Assembly (NCBI RefSeq): GCF_016920785.2
Contig: NW_024609837.1
Span: 44,332,745 to 44,396,744 of the forward strand
Length of the DNA stretch: 64,000 bases
Source of the DNA: Ixodes scapularis
Lineage: Eukaryota; Arthropoda; Arachnida; Ixodida; Ixodidae
Direction: 5' to 3'
Position numbers and translations under genes: made by a program. The number at the start of each line of letters is the position of its first letter. Positions within the stretch are counted from its first letter, which is position 1. Under the pieces are notes generated by a model. It did not search any database, was not told the DNA's origin, and was given only the letters and a program-made list of their open reading frames with translations. Shown here piece after piece: positions 12,055-22,539 of this stretch.

Positions 12055-12135
12055 ATCAGGACCTTTGTCCAGGTGGCGCAAACTACCGCCCGTTGTAAAG
12101 GATACAGCCATTGGCGACCGCCCATCCTTTTATCT
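12055..12135 (+). repeat. GGTGGCGCAA-type short repeat, copy 1
   Basis: Block CAGGTGGCGCAAACTACC then CCCGTTGTAAAGGATACAGCC recurs at 19462-19520 and 26819-26880. It is a dispersed tick-type repeat that ends in CATC-rich sequence in the other copies. Confidence 0.6.
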
Positions 12136-12614
12136 TGGGTCATCCCGAGTGGCTTTTTTCAAAGGAGGACATAACTGCTCGTTTACTTACACAGACGTGG
12201 GTGCAGGAAAATCCTGTACCACGATCTGGAAGTCGCCTTTTCTTTATCTTCTCAAGAATCGAGTCACTATCTCCATGGCATAACACCACTGCGGTGCGCA
12301 GCTGTCGGTAATACACATGTACAGACGCTTCCTTTCCCGCAACTCTGGTTTGTGCGCATGTGCAAGGTTCGCACCTGGTGTGGACAAATGTGGGCTTGTA
12401 AGTTGTTTGAAAACAAGGTGCTGGTGTGTACACATACTGTACGATAACCTTAACTGGTTGTTGCGTCCCTGTATCATTGTTACAGGGTGGTATACTCATC
12501 GACCCGCTCACCTCTCTTACTGACTAGATGCGTAACGTTTTCGACATCATTTTTCGGAATGCCATTTACCCCCACGTTTAAAAAAACATTCACTGGTTTT
12601 CCTAAAGGTTTGCG

Positions 12615-12785
12615 CCTAAAGCCCGCTCACCTGTTTACAACCGAGTAGAACCGACCGAGACAAGACCGGTTTTTAAGCCTCTTGCGACGGCGTAGGATCA
12701 CCTCCGCAGCAGCGCGTTCGGTTCTACGCCGTCGCGAGAAGCGTAAAAACCGCTCTTGTCGAGTTCGGTCGAGCTTGGTCGCAAG
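12615..12785. mobile_element. fold-back MITE
   Basis: Inverted arms: GTAGAACCGACCGAGACAAG, GGTTTTTAAGCCTCTTGCGA and CGGCGTAGG on the left, and their complements from GTTCTACGCCGTCGCGAG to CTTGTCGAGTTCGGTCGAG on the right, around a GC-rich centre. A single arm also occurs at 52793-52875. Confidence 0.7.
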
Positions 12786-13110
12786 TGTGTCAAGAAGCCT
12801 TTAAAACCTCTTAAAAACCTCCTTAGGACGAGAGAACACACTGGCACGCTGGCGCCATCTATAAGGTGACCCTACAACTTAACTTCTCTAGGACGAAGGC
12901 TTTGTGTCATTTCCAGTTATTTCCAAGACAAAATGTACGTGCCACCTATGAGGAAATGTCGTTTATAACATTGCCAAAAGTTTCTTGAGCCAAAAAAAAA
13001 AAAAAAAAAAGAATGATGCGAAAAAAAAAAAAAAGGAACTATGCCGACACTGAAGGTGTTTCACGGCGACTCGATAGATGGCGCCTCGAGATGAGGCCCT
13101 AGGCCTCATC
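12786..13110. mobile_element. GGCGCCATCTAT-containing MITE, copy 1
   Basis: Shares with 19135-19380 the blocks GAACACACT, GGCGCCATCTAT, GACCCT, the GTTTATAACA region and AAGCCAAGAAAG-like A-rich sequence, and with 18063-18453 in inverted orientation. Poly(A) runs at 12992-13035. Edges uncertain. Confidence 0.5.
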
Positions 13111-13494
13111 TAGACATCTCTTTACACTCTTGTGCATGGCATCATATTTTTCCTGAGAGCTGTTAGTTGCTTTTCTAAGGTCCAGCTTTTCATTCATAGC
13201 TCTCTCTAACTTTGTTTTCATGTTCGTTCATCCTCGCCTTCCCTCAACACAAAAGCGATCGAAGCACGATTCTATTGCACTTCAGCGAGAAATTTTGGCA
13301 AAGGCGTAAAATAGCGTGGTTCAGGTGGGCGTGCGTTCCGACTAATTCCCACGTTAAACGGGTGCCTTTAGGGCAGCCATCTCAGAAGTGTCAAGTGCGC
13401 GTGCACAGCTATCTTTGATGAGCGGTCAAGACACTCAGCGCACCTGTGATCCTGTAGCTTTGACTGCATCGCCCGCAGAGCGTCCGCAAGTAGA

Positions 13495-14340
13495 GGGCGG
13501 TAACAGTGGTTAGGCGTTACAGCAGCTAAGTGCACCCGTGTGACAAAAGCATTATACGGCTTATTGTATTAAAACAAAAAAGGACCGATAGAGAGTTCAG
13601 ACATAATAGCGCCCGATCCGATGAATGTGCTTTTGTGCGCATTTAATCTGTTGCTGGGCGTGCCGTAAAGTCTCAACACTGCTCATGCAATGCCTAACTA
13701 ATGATAGGGTCATCCCAGACCAGTTTAAGAAACAAAAGACGGGGTGGGGTGTCTCCAGCATCTCATTATGCCTCCCTAGCCAATCATATTGAGACATTAA
13801 CCTACAAGAGCGCCGAAGGACCAATCACAAGGCAAGAAGCGAGGATTAACATATCAAGTCACGCTTATCGTTTCTTAAACTACCCGTAACTATAGCACGA
13901 CAATTTTTTTTCTTTTAACGAGTAGTGGGTGATTTGTGAAAATGAGGTCTTCGCGCAAAGTAGTCTTTGGCAGGCGTGAGAAAAATAGGCTTCAGCGCCC
14001 AGTATCACGGCATCATAATCACATTTGAGGGCGTGTGTGACGACAGCATCCGTATAGGTTAAGGTTTTAAACGCTAATTGTTCCTATGTTCCTTCTTGGT
14101 TAAGAATACAGATAAAAAAAAAGAAACAGTTCTTATACATTTTTTGCGTTCATTATTTATTTTTTTACGATGTTGAGGTGACTTTTGTGCCTGTTTTTAT
14201 CGTATACGGGTAGAAACCGAGGGAGAGGAGGAAACGAGCTCTGGCTCGAGTGCTTCCTGGCTAGACGCAAAGCTAGCTGTATTCGTTTCTTCTACTCATC
14301 CTTCGAACAACGTTCGAAGGATGTTTCTACCCGTATAGAC
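13495..14340. repeat. 850-bp dispersed repeat, copy A
   Basis: Direct, near full-length match to 58985-59830. Shared blocks include GTGTGACAAAAGCATTATAC, GATCCGATGAAT, GCTCATGCAATGCCTAAC, TAAGAAACAAAAGACGGGG and TATCGTATACGGGTA. Near the end is the palindrome ATCCTTCGAACAACGTTCGA. A partial inverted copy lies at 28205-28345. No protein recognised; probably a transposon without preserved ends. Confidence 0.75.
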
Positions 14341-14444
14341 TATAGATGTATACCTTTAATAGGTGGTTTCCGCGAGATCCGGCTCATTCGTCGAAGGCTA
14401 ACTTGTCGAATTTGCCAACTTAACATAGACACGGTTCGCAGAAA

Positions 14445-14662
14445 AGGCGCCGCCTCGGTGGCTCCGAGGCGAGAGCGCTGGCCTACGGATCCCCATGTGG
14501 CGGGTTCGAATCCCGGCCGAGGTGCCCGCAATCTGACGGAGGCTTATTGCGGAGGAGGCGCCGAGTAACCGAGCTTTCGGTTGCACGTCAAAAGATCCCC
14601 AGGTGGTCGAAATTAATCCTCCGTCCTCCGCTGGGGCCTTGCCAGATGCCCGTCGTTGGTTT
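14445..14662 (+). mobile_element. tRNA-derived SINE (Ruka-like), 5' part
   Basis: A tRNA-like head with box B GGGTTCGAATCCC is followed by a tail containing AAAGATCCCCAGGTGGTCG and AATTAATCC, which I recall as the hallmark of the tick SINE Ruka. The element is interrupted at 14662/14663 by a 1168-bp transposon and resumes at 15831, where TTGGTTTGGCTCGTAAAATC is the expected SINE continuation. The name is from memory and should be confirmed by alignment. Confidence 0.75.
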
Positions 14663-15830
14663 CATACAGTTATTATAATAAACGCTAGAGGCTCAGCTGG
14701 CGCTAGTGTGCTGTTGCAAATTGAAGCAGACAGCATGCAGTCAGAAATTGACCTCCGGTAATGCATTTCTATGGGAAAAAGCGAGTGTATTTTCTCTCTG
14801 CGCTCGATTATAAGAGTAAATATCACGAATAATTTGTACGTACTAAGCACATTGGAACATTTCTCAGTTAAGCAGACGAAATAATTGGTCAGTTAGAGCA
14901 TTTTTATTTGAAATTCGCGGCATTAAAACCGCTTCGTACGTGTATTTATGTGCACTGTCGGACACTGTTAGCGCGAACACGGCGTCGACGCTTTCCAGCA
15001 TGGGGGATATACGTGTCAAACGAACGAACGACATGTGGAAAACCAAGAGAGACGGCAAGAACTACGCAGTAACACTAGGTAAGTAACTCCTTGTGCTTGC
15101 AGACGATCAAAATAAGTTGAAAGTCACGTCATATAGTCCGATTTGCAATAAATAAGTACTGCTTTATTCTTTCTGCTCATGAATATGTCTGAAGATGCTT
15201 GTTCTGTGTTCAAATCATCACCCGCACGCTCCAAATCTTTGCAAATAGAAGGAAGCCAGAGGACAGGTGCGCGATAAAAACTGCCCAACATAGGAAATAA
15301 TAAGAAAACACACCTTTCGTAGCCCACGTATTCTTTACGTTTTGAACGTTTTTTTAACCGCTCGTAGAGATGCACGACGGGGTCATTTTCATATAGTGAG
15401 AGGACAGGCATATTAGCATGTAAGCACCAACGGAATGCTGACAAAGTTTGAACACACTCTACATTCCTTTCGATCGTTATTTTGCTTAGAATCGTTCGCT
15501 CGTTTCTAAATACCTGCCATGGAACAGAGGTTTGGGCCTGAAATATAGCGAAGTTTAACATCGTTCAGTGGTAAAGGAAAAATGCTGTAACTAAAGCAAT
15601 TACACTTTCACAATATTAATAAAGGTACATACTACCCGGTACAACCGAAATAACAAAAGTTATTAATGTTATTTTCCGGCGACGAGACAAAATTCACGCG
15701 CGTTTTCCCATAGGAATACACAGGAAGACTGGAAAAGTAGACTGCATGCTGTCTGCTTCAATTTGCAACCGGAAGTCCCATAGACACTAGCGCCAGCTGA
15801 GCCTCTAGCGTTTATTGTAATAACTCCATG
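14663..15830 (-). mobile_element. DNA transposon, P/hAT-like, copy 2 (1168 bp)
   Basis: Inverted relative to copy 1. The ends are CATACAGTTATTATAAT and, on the other strand, CATGGAGTTATTACAAT. It is flanked by 8-bp duplications GTTGGTTT (14655-14662) and ATTGGTTT (15831-15838). It is inserted in a SINE, so the unoccupied target is known. The minus-strand frames 15561-15124 and 15058-14864 correspond to the ORF of copy 1 but are split by stops. Confidence 0.88.
15124..15561 (-). pseudogene. ORF inside P/hAT-like element copy 2, unknown product, broken
   Basis: A 145-codon minus-strand frame that starts upstream of the region seen in copy 1 and shares LERAGDDLNTEQASSD and SRKNKAVLIYCKSDY with it before ending in a stop. 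The sequence just upstream (TTTCAG-like before GCCCAAACC) could be a splice acceptor, and a GAAAG/GTGTGT donor-like site lies inside, so the real coding structure may be spliced. No family recognised. Confidence 0.35.
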
Positions 15831-15866
15831 ATTGGTTTGGCTCGTAAAATCCCCAAATTAGACTTT
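15831..15866 (+). mobile_element. tRNA-derived SINE (Ruka-like), 3' part
   Basis: Continuation of the SINE split at 14662. The first eight bases (ATTGGTTT) duplicate GTTGGTTT at 14655-14662, with one mismatch. The rest (GGCTCGTAAAATCCCCAAAT) is the usual SINE end. Confidence 0.6.
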
Positions 15867-17950
15867 TGCAGAAAAGGCGACACGCCGAAAGGGGGCAACC
15901 TGTCGAAGGGAAAGTTGTCAAATCGGCGTAACATAGTTTAAGGATAAAAGTTTGCTTTTATTATTACTAATTGTCCTCTCCTTTAGATCTCTTGCCCTCG
16001 ACCTTTTTTTTTTTTTCGCATTGCATTATGAGCAGAACGTCTGTGAGAGCATAGCCTCCCGTCTAGAATACAAAATTCGGCGCAGAACGTTTGACTTTGA
16101 GTCATCGAAATATCGGTTGACCTTTGGACGATTCGGGGGTTTAGCTAAGAAGGATCACAGGCTGACTCCTCCACTTAACCTAATATAAGATCGATCTCAT
16201 TCTTTATCAGTCCGCCGACCAGTTGTGTACGAAGAGGGCTCGGGGTTTTTGCTGCGAGTATCGGGCTGGAACATATGTTGCACAAGAACACTGTTTTTTT
16301 TATATTACCAACGAAAGTATTTGCTCATCTCTTCTATTGTCTTGCCACCGCTGAGCCGGCATTATATTGCTAATATTAATAAAGAAAAGTAAAAACAATT
16401 ATTTTGTGCGCATGGTTATACAGTGTGTGTGTGTGTGTGTGGGGGGGGTGAGTCAGCCACAATGATTGTTTGGCGCGTCTGCTGTAGATGATAAAGTTAA
16501 CCGGCGCAGCAGGACTGTTAGCTTGGGGTGTTTCATTCGCGTCACGCAGTAGTGGTTCACGAACGCGTGCCACTACGATGCTCGCTCAGATTGAAACGAA
16601 CAGGTGTGGGTGTTTGAGGCCAGGACCTCTGGGTTTTGAGTTTGAAGCTCAAACCTACTGATAAACGCAGTATCCGACCCCACGCATAAACAAGCACACG
16701 AAGTTACGTTGCCCACCAGAAGCGAGCAGTGAGAGCATGCAGACCACTGCGGCGAAAGCTTCTCTTTTCGAAGCTTCTCGGTGTTTCCTGTGTTTCCTCC
16801 ACGCGGAGTCAATTTCTCTGGAAACGGGACGTCATATACGTTAAAATATTGCTGGCAGTGCGTGCATTGCACTGTAGCTAGCAGGCCGCAGCTCAGTGCA
16901 CGTAAAGTGAAGCTGCGGAACCCGGAAATCATTCCTGGGTTTGGCGCTTGTGCCGGTGCAGTTAATCTGCATGTGTGACGCGCGTTGAACAATCCAGGCT
17001 AGCAGTTGTATTGCAATGACTAAATAACAAAATACTTTTGATGACGTGAAAAAGTCAAATAAACAAACGCTGGTGTGTTACTTCGTCAGATTATCCTGTT
17101 TCCGTTGAACGCGTTCTATTTCATTTGGTGTCCTTACATATAGTTTTCTTCTCGCGTTGACAAATTCCTTCTACCGCAAGGCTCTAAGCCGCTCCGCAAC
17201 GACTTAGGATTTTTGCACAGGTGAAACTGCTGTGTCCAGAGAGAGCTCTGCGCGAAAAGAGGGCACCCTTAACCCTAAACTTTGAAACAATATTTCTGCA
17301 CCATCACTCTCACTGACGAAGACACGAGTTGAATTCCTTAAACCTAAACTTTTCAGACTGTTTACACGTTGATGTGATACTGCGTTTTAAAGCTTTTAAG
17401 TTTATTTTCCAAACACAGAATTCATGTGTTTCATTATTTCATATATTTTCCCCTCTGGCATTTTCCTGTCCTTTAACAATTTTATTCTTCTCCTTCCAAG
17501 ATTTGGGTGAGGCTTTTGGGGGGAGTTCTGTTTCATTTTTGTTCGTTGCGAGTTGAAAAAAAGAAATGTCGCGTTCTGTGCTCTGTCTTGTTTGCTAAGT
17601 TTTTCGTTTCTAAACTGAACCTTACCAACGATCTAGGTTTTAAGAACGCTGATGTGGCTCTCGTGTCCGAAACGTGACCAGACTACGTTGCCAAACAATG
17701 GCAGACTTGGATAGTTGGCGCAGCAGCTAGTAGGTGGCGCGCATTTCCTTGAAAAAGGTCTATTTCGAACAAACTCTTGCCCCAATCGCGCGGATATACA
17801 CCACCAGGCGCCATCATTATATTAGAAAAAGGCGGGGTTTCCCGCGCCCCCGGTGCAATATCGGTTGCCCTGGAGGCCTTATGAAATTTTCCGAGGAGGT
17901 TTATTGCCGGCTTGGAAGGCATTTGGCACAATTTGCCCGTAAGCGTGGCA
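15867..17950. other. no gene seen
   Basis: Holds a (GT)n/G-run at 16422-16448 and several medium ORFs (largest 139 codons, minus strand, 16992-16573) with no recognisable motif. A polyC run lies at 17961-17978 in the following repeat border. Confidence 0.45.
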
Positions 17951-18062
17951 CGAGCAAGCGCCCCCCCCCCCCCCCTCCCTCTCTCCCCAAATCAAACGAA
18001 CACTCGCATGGAAGTACGCTTCATAAGTACCTCCCATTTACCGGGAAGAACGCGGAAGACTC

Positions 18063-18453
18063 TTAAGGCCCGTTCACACTTTTGCGACCTCTTAGAACTA
18101 GGTGCCTTGAAACCTCTTAATATCTCTTACAACGAGAGTACACACTAGCGCCACCTATTGGGTAGCAGTGTAAACTTGGTGGTCCTGCATATTTTCTATT
18201 TCTCTCGCGCATTATCTTTTCTTTCTTGGCTCGAAAAACTTTTGTCAACGTTATAAAACGAGCCTTTCTTATGAGTATTACGCCCATCTGACCTCGCAAA
18301 TCCCGCAAAACATTCGCTCTTGTGAAATGCAGTTCCAGGGTCACATATGGCGCCAGGATGCCAGTGTGTTCCCTCGTCCTAAGAAATAAGAGGTTTCAAC
18401 AGGTCTCGTCTCTCTCGGTCGCACTCAGTCGCAAGAGTGCGAACGGGCCTTTA
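18063..18453. mobile_element. MITE with AGGCCCGTTC ends and TTA duplication
   Basis: Left end AAGGCCCGTTCACACTTTTG, right end (other strand) AAAGGCCCGTTCGCACTCTTG. Both are flanked by TTA, fitting the 3-bp TWA target of PIF/Harbinger-type elements. Interior inverted sequence includes CTAGCGCCACCTAT and ATATGGCGCCAGGATG. No ORF of note. Confidence 0.7.
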
Positions 18454-19119
18454 GAACAGCAGCCGAGGCATTATAGAAAAAGCGTCTTAAAAAAAAATAT
18501 GTCGAGCAAAACGAAAAATAGAAACTGCAGTTGTATAATATTTTTATATCACGACACTATAATGAGAGAGAAAGAGCGGCACGAAACAATAAATTAAGGT
18601 CATAAAAACAATGCGTTTACGAAAAAAAAAATATAACCAACACAAGAGACGCAAAAAAGAGACACAAGCGCCAGCTTAGATCCTATAGTCTTTTTTGTGT
18701 ATTAAGGCTACCCCGTACATATGCTTCTAGAGTGTAGTTGTTTATTTTTCCGCTTCTCTCTCTCTCTCTCTCCCTCTTTCGTTCTTTCGCCATATTCCAC
18801 AAAAAGAAAAAAATTCGCAACTCAATCTTTTTTTTTTTTTGTTTGCGGTGAAGAGAATTTTTTTTTTTAAATGTTTGTCGAATAAACCCCGTGCTGTTGT
18901 ACTAACTTCTTTCAGGCGTTTTATGACTTCCTCCGCGAAGAACGTTTATAACTACATTTAGTTATTGTGATTATGTTGCGTTGCGGAAGCTTTAATAAAA
19001 GCTCGCCCTCGGCGCACACTTTAAATACACTTTTTCTTTGTCATAAATCTTTTTACGAACCTCTCTCGCGAGTTCATAAACGGACGCCTTTCTGATATCA
19101 TTTTCCTGCGTATCTGGGC

Positions 19120-19400
19120 CCAGCGAAGGCCCGTTCATACACTTCCCTCTGCTTACGACAGAGTTCTTGTGATTTCTTACGACGAGTGAACACACTAGCA
19201 CCCTGGCGCCATCTATGAGGCGACCCTGGAACTGCATTTCACTAGAACGAGGGTTTTGCGGTATTTTCAAGATCAAATGTGGGTACTCTCTATAAGAAGC
19301 GGCCGTTTATAACAAAGTCAAAAGATTTTTTTTAAAGCCAAGAAAGAAAGAAGGATGCGCGAAAAAGATAGGTAATATCACAAGACGTTTAACGCACCTT
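19120..19400. mobile_element. GGCGCCATCTAT-containing MITE, copy 2
   Basis: Starts with GAAGGCCCGTTCATACACTT, the same terminal motif as 18063-18453, then GGCGCCATCTATGAGGCGAC as in 12786-13110. The right end is not clear. Confidence 0.5.
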
Positions 19401-19461
19401 AGTCATAAGCAATCGCAAGTGACTCATAAGTGCTCATCTCGCTTAGTAACTTTAAAACCAG

Positions 19462-19522
19462 GCTAGGTGGCGCAAGCTACCACCTGTTATAAAGGGTGCA
19501 GCCATTAGCATGCATTCATCCA
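19462..19522 (+). repeat. GGTGGCGCAA-type short repeat, copy 2
   Basis: TAGGTGGCGCAAGCTACCAC, then GTTATAAAGGGTGCAGCC, ATTAGCATGCATTCATCC. Same order as at 12055 and 26819. Confidence 0.65.
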
Positions 19523-19607
19523 TTCAGTCCTGAGGTTTTCGTAGGTTCCTGCAGTCTAAATGAATCACGCAGAAAGAGTCCGACAACCCTAAAAATGAAC
19601 CAGCTCC

Positions 19608-19755
19608 TATACAATCTTGTGCGCAGCAAGGACGAGGACAAAAGAAGAGAACAGGACGCAACAAGGCGCCTTGTTGTGTCCTGTTCTCTTCTTTTGTCCT
19701 CGTCCTCGCTGCGCACAAGATTGTATAAGGTGTCAAACCAACTCGCCCAAACAAA
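19608..19755. mobile_element. fold-back hairpin with 3' tag, member 1
   Basis: Two near-perfect 60-bp arms (19608-19667 and 19668-19727) meet at GGCGCC without spacer. The arms contain CTTGTGCGCAGC and GAGGACAAAAGAAGAGAACA. The right arm is followed by ACCAACTCGCCC (19738 onward), a tag that recurs after other hairpins. Confidence 0.85.
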
Positions 19756-20229
19756 CGCTCTTCTTGAACCACCTCCTAAAACCATCGGATTTTCTACATC
19801 AGGGGTTATCAACCATTGATGTTTCGCGGACACCTTGTGGATCGGGGGAGGTGATGGGGGACCCCGTTCGTGGTGAGGGGATGGAAATGTGTAGGCTAAT
19901 TATGATAATGGTTAATTATAGATATAACTCTCTAACTGACATACACGCGAGAACACTCACCCGAAAATGGGAACGTTTCTTCTCACTCTAAAAAAAAAAG
20001 GCAACTTTTATTGCCGGGCTTCACTGACGAGGCAGGACTTCGTGGACCCCCTAGAATGCCTTTGCGTATCCGCCCCCCCCCCCCCCCCCCCCTTCCCGAA
20101 TTTGAGGACCACTGTTCTACATCGTCTGCCGTAGGGCCAGCACGGTACACGCCACATTGCACACGAGTGCTTTGTGGTTTCGGGTGAAGCTCGGGTGAAG
20201 CTCGAGTTTAACAAGTGAGGAAACCAGTA

Positions 20230-20590
20230 CACTAGTACACTATACGGTGCCTTTCCGACTGGTGCGTTTACCACGTCCAAAAAAGTGGTTTCTCGATTTC
20301 CGTATGTCGACGTCGTGTAGAAAGTCAGGCTGTCGCCGGGAGCGATCCTGGCGGCGTGACAGCAGCGGCGGTGGATATGGGAGACGTCTGATTCCAATGC
20401 AGGTCGCTCCCCGGCTTGACAGTCCACGGAAGCTTCGGCATCTAGGACTTGGAACGCCGCGACGAGAGCGACACTCGCGTCCTCTCGTGCTTTCTTCCAA
20501 AACTTCTGCGCCCAACCGCCAGGATCGCGACGTCAGAGAGCCTGACACACTCCGACCTTCGTGACGTCATTTGTTGCCACTTTGGGATTA
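20230..20590 (+). repeat. dispersed repeat R20, copy 1
   Basis: Defines a family by blocks GTGGTTTCTCGATTTCCG, GATCCTGGCGGCGTGACAGC, GGCGGTGGATATGGGAGACG, CGCGACGAGAGCGACACTCG and GTGACGTCATTTGTTGC. Related pieces occur at 53260-54125, 54870-55250 and 55310-55640. No ends or coding potential recognised. Confidence 0.7.
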
Positions 20591-20873
20591 CGGTTTAATA
20601 CAGGACTTTCGCAGACGACTAACGCTTTCGTCGCATCTCCTATCAGCTTTTACTGCAAATGCGGCCCATAAACCACGTGACCTCGGTCCGGCGGTTGGAA
20701 ACTCTCTGTAATACAGGCTATGCATTACGTTATATAGGTAGGCCTAACCGCCATTCTGTGGTGTCGACGCCTACAAACGTGCGGACATCCTTAATGTGGC
20801 AGGGGCACTCGGTGCTTTCGCAAAGTCGGCAAGGGACGAACTGGCCCCCAAGCTTGATATTTAGTCCCGGATT

Positions 20874-22517
20874 GTATAGACCGTTTTATCGTGGGTAGCG
20901 CCATTTTGAGAGCGAGAGCGAAAAGGGGGAAGGGCTACCGGCGCTTTCCCCCTTTCTGATTGTGTAGAAAGAGTGAAAGTCCCGGATGAGAGGCTTGGCC
21001 GGTGTTGGATGTCTGCAGCGCCCCAACTTCGTTCGCGCTTTCTTCTTTGTTTCAAACTCCCAAACTTAATTAGAGCCATGGTCTTCAATGGCGACAGTCC
21101 CCCGGTCATCGGGACACCATTGCTGGGTGATAAGGTGCACGAATAACGACAGAAAGCGTCGAATACTGTCCGAGGACCTATAGTAGCTTGCATGGAATCC
21201 GGCAAGGCGAGTGCTGCTGTAATGTTTTTTAAGCTCCATCGCTTTCCGCATGACTGGAAATGGTGAACCATTTATCAACTTTTCCTTACAATGATCCTAT
21301 TTCAACGTAGCCATTTTTAGTAATCAACAAGCGATACACGAAACGGGAACCTCAATTAACTTTTGTAAACACCCGGAGCTGCTACGGATCGTTTTGCTGC
21401 GCTGCTTTTATCTTCGTGTCCGTGTTCTTATATTTCCTTGTGGATGAACGACGAGGACGTTCTAGATGTATTTATATGAAACCGCAGTAAGTCTCAAAGA
21501 AGCCACGAATAATTTTACTATTTGATGCAATAGTTTGAGTACTCACCTCCAATTTCTGTCGCTGGCACGTTCGCTGCCGCTGTTCCCCCCGTCGCCGCAC
21601 TGACGGATGCCATGACTCGAACAAAGAAACTGGCACACTGGGCTCGAAAACCCAGATCGCAACACACGAGACGTACCCTGCAGCGACTGTCCAGCGTTTC
21701 AAATCGCCCAATCAAAGGAAACAACAAAACAGCGCCACTCCAAGGAGCTCTTTTGCCGGCTCTCTGCATGGTATCACGCAGGAGATCGCGATTCAGGAAA
21801 ACTGATAGAACTACCATTTCAAAAATTTCCAGCCTCACCCGGCGGCGGAAACGAGCCTTCCACTAAGTGTTGTAGATGATAAAATCGAGTCAGTCACCAC
21901 TGAAAATTATCAATATTAAGATATTCAGTTACAAAATTTCACAAGCTCAAACAGCAGTTATCACGAGAAAACTCGCACGCACCTTGCGAGCGTACCCCAT
22001 GTTCATCGGCGGTACAGCGTTCGGTGCGCGCTCCATTCACAAAATGTTCCGAGCACAGTTGAGAGGTTGGAGTTGAGGAAACGCCTTTTCGGTTTACGGA
22101 CGCAATCCACTGCCGCCTGAAACCGGGGTCATATGGAAAGCGATGGAGCTTTCTACATGATCCCAACATTGCATTGCAAGACATTGCAGCCGCTCTCGCC
22201 TTGCTGGATTCCTCGCAAGCTACATAAGTCCTCGGATAGTATTCGACGCTTTCTGTTTTTATTCGTGCACCCTACCACCCAGCAATGGTGTCCCGATGAC
22301 CGGGGGACTGTTGCCATCGAAGCCCGTAGCTATAATTAAGTTTGCGAGTTTAAAACAGAAAAGAAAGTGCGAACGAAGTTGGGGTACTGCGGGCACCCAA
22401 CACCGGCCAAGCCTCTCATCCGGGACTTTCACTCTTTCTACACAATCAGAAAGGGTTAAAGCGCCGGTAGCCCTTTCCCCATTTCTCTCTCGCCCTCTTT
22501 CAGTAAAACGGTCTATA
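20874..22517. mobile_element. fold-back transposon with about 390-bp inverted arms and THAP exon
   Basis: The left arm (20874-21258) and right arm (22130-22517) are inverted copies: TATAGACCGTTTTA at the ends, AAGTCCCGGATGAGAGGCTT, GGCCGGTGTTGG, and GCTCCATCGCTTTCC at the inner edges. The arm shows moderate divergence. Between them lie about 870 bp including the rest of a THAP-domain exon continuous with the right arm. The left arm stops within the start of the same exon (KLHRFPHDWKW, then a stop). The element looks like two 5' ends of a THAP transposon joined head to head. Confidence 0.78.
21983..22184 (-). CDS. THAP-domain exon of a transposon
   Basis: Minus-strand codons give RKLHRFPYDPGFRRQWIASV, then LCSEHFVNG: the HRFP motif, invariant Trp and C-x2-H-F of the C2CH THAP zinc finger. 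The N-terminal Cys pair is degenerate (SCNAMLGSC). A donor-like AAG/GTGCGT ends the exon at 21983; past it the frame stays open to 21939. THAP domains are the DNA-binding part of P-type transposases and of domesticated regulators. Its place in a fold-back repeat argues for a transposon relic. Confidence 0.78.
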
Positions 22518-22539
22518 CAGACCGTTCTTTCGTGACGGC

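Noticed and set aside
13950..14340. Possible host exon MCLFLSYTGRNRGRGG
   Set aside because: Lies in the 850-bp repeat and runs into the SINE; the frame is not kept in copy B.
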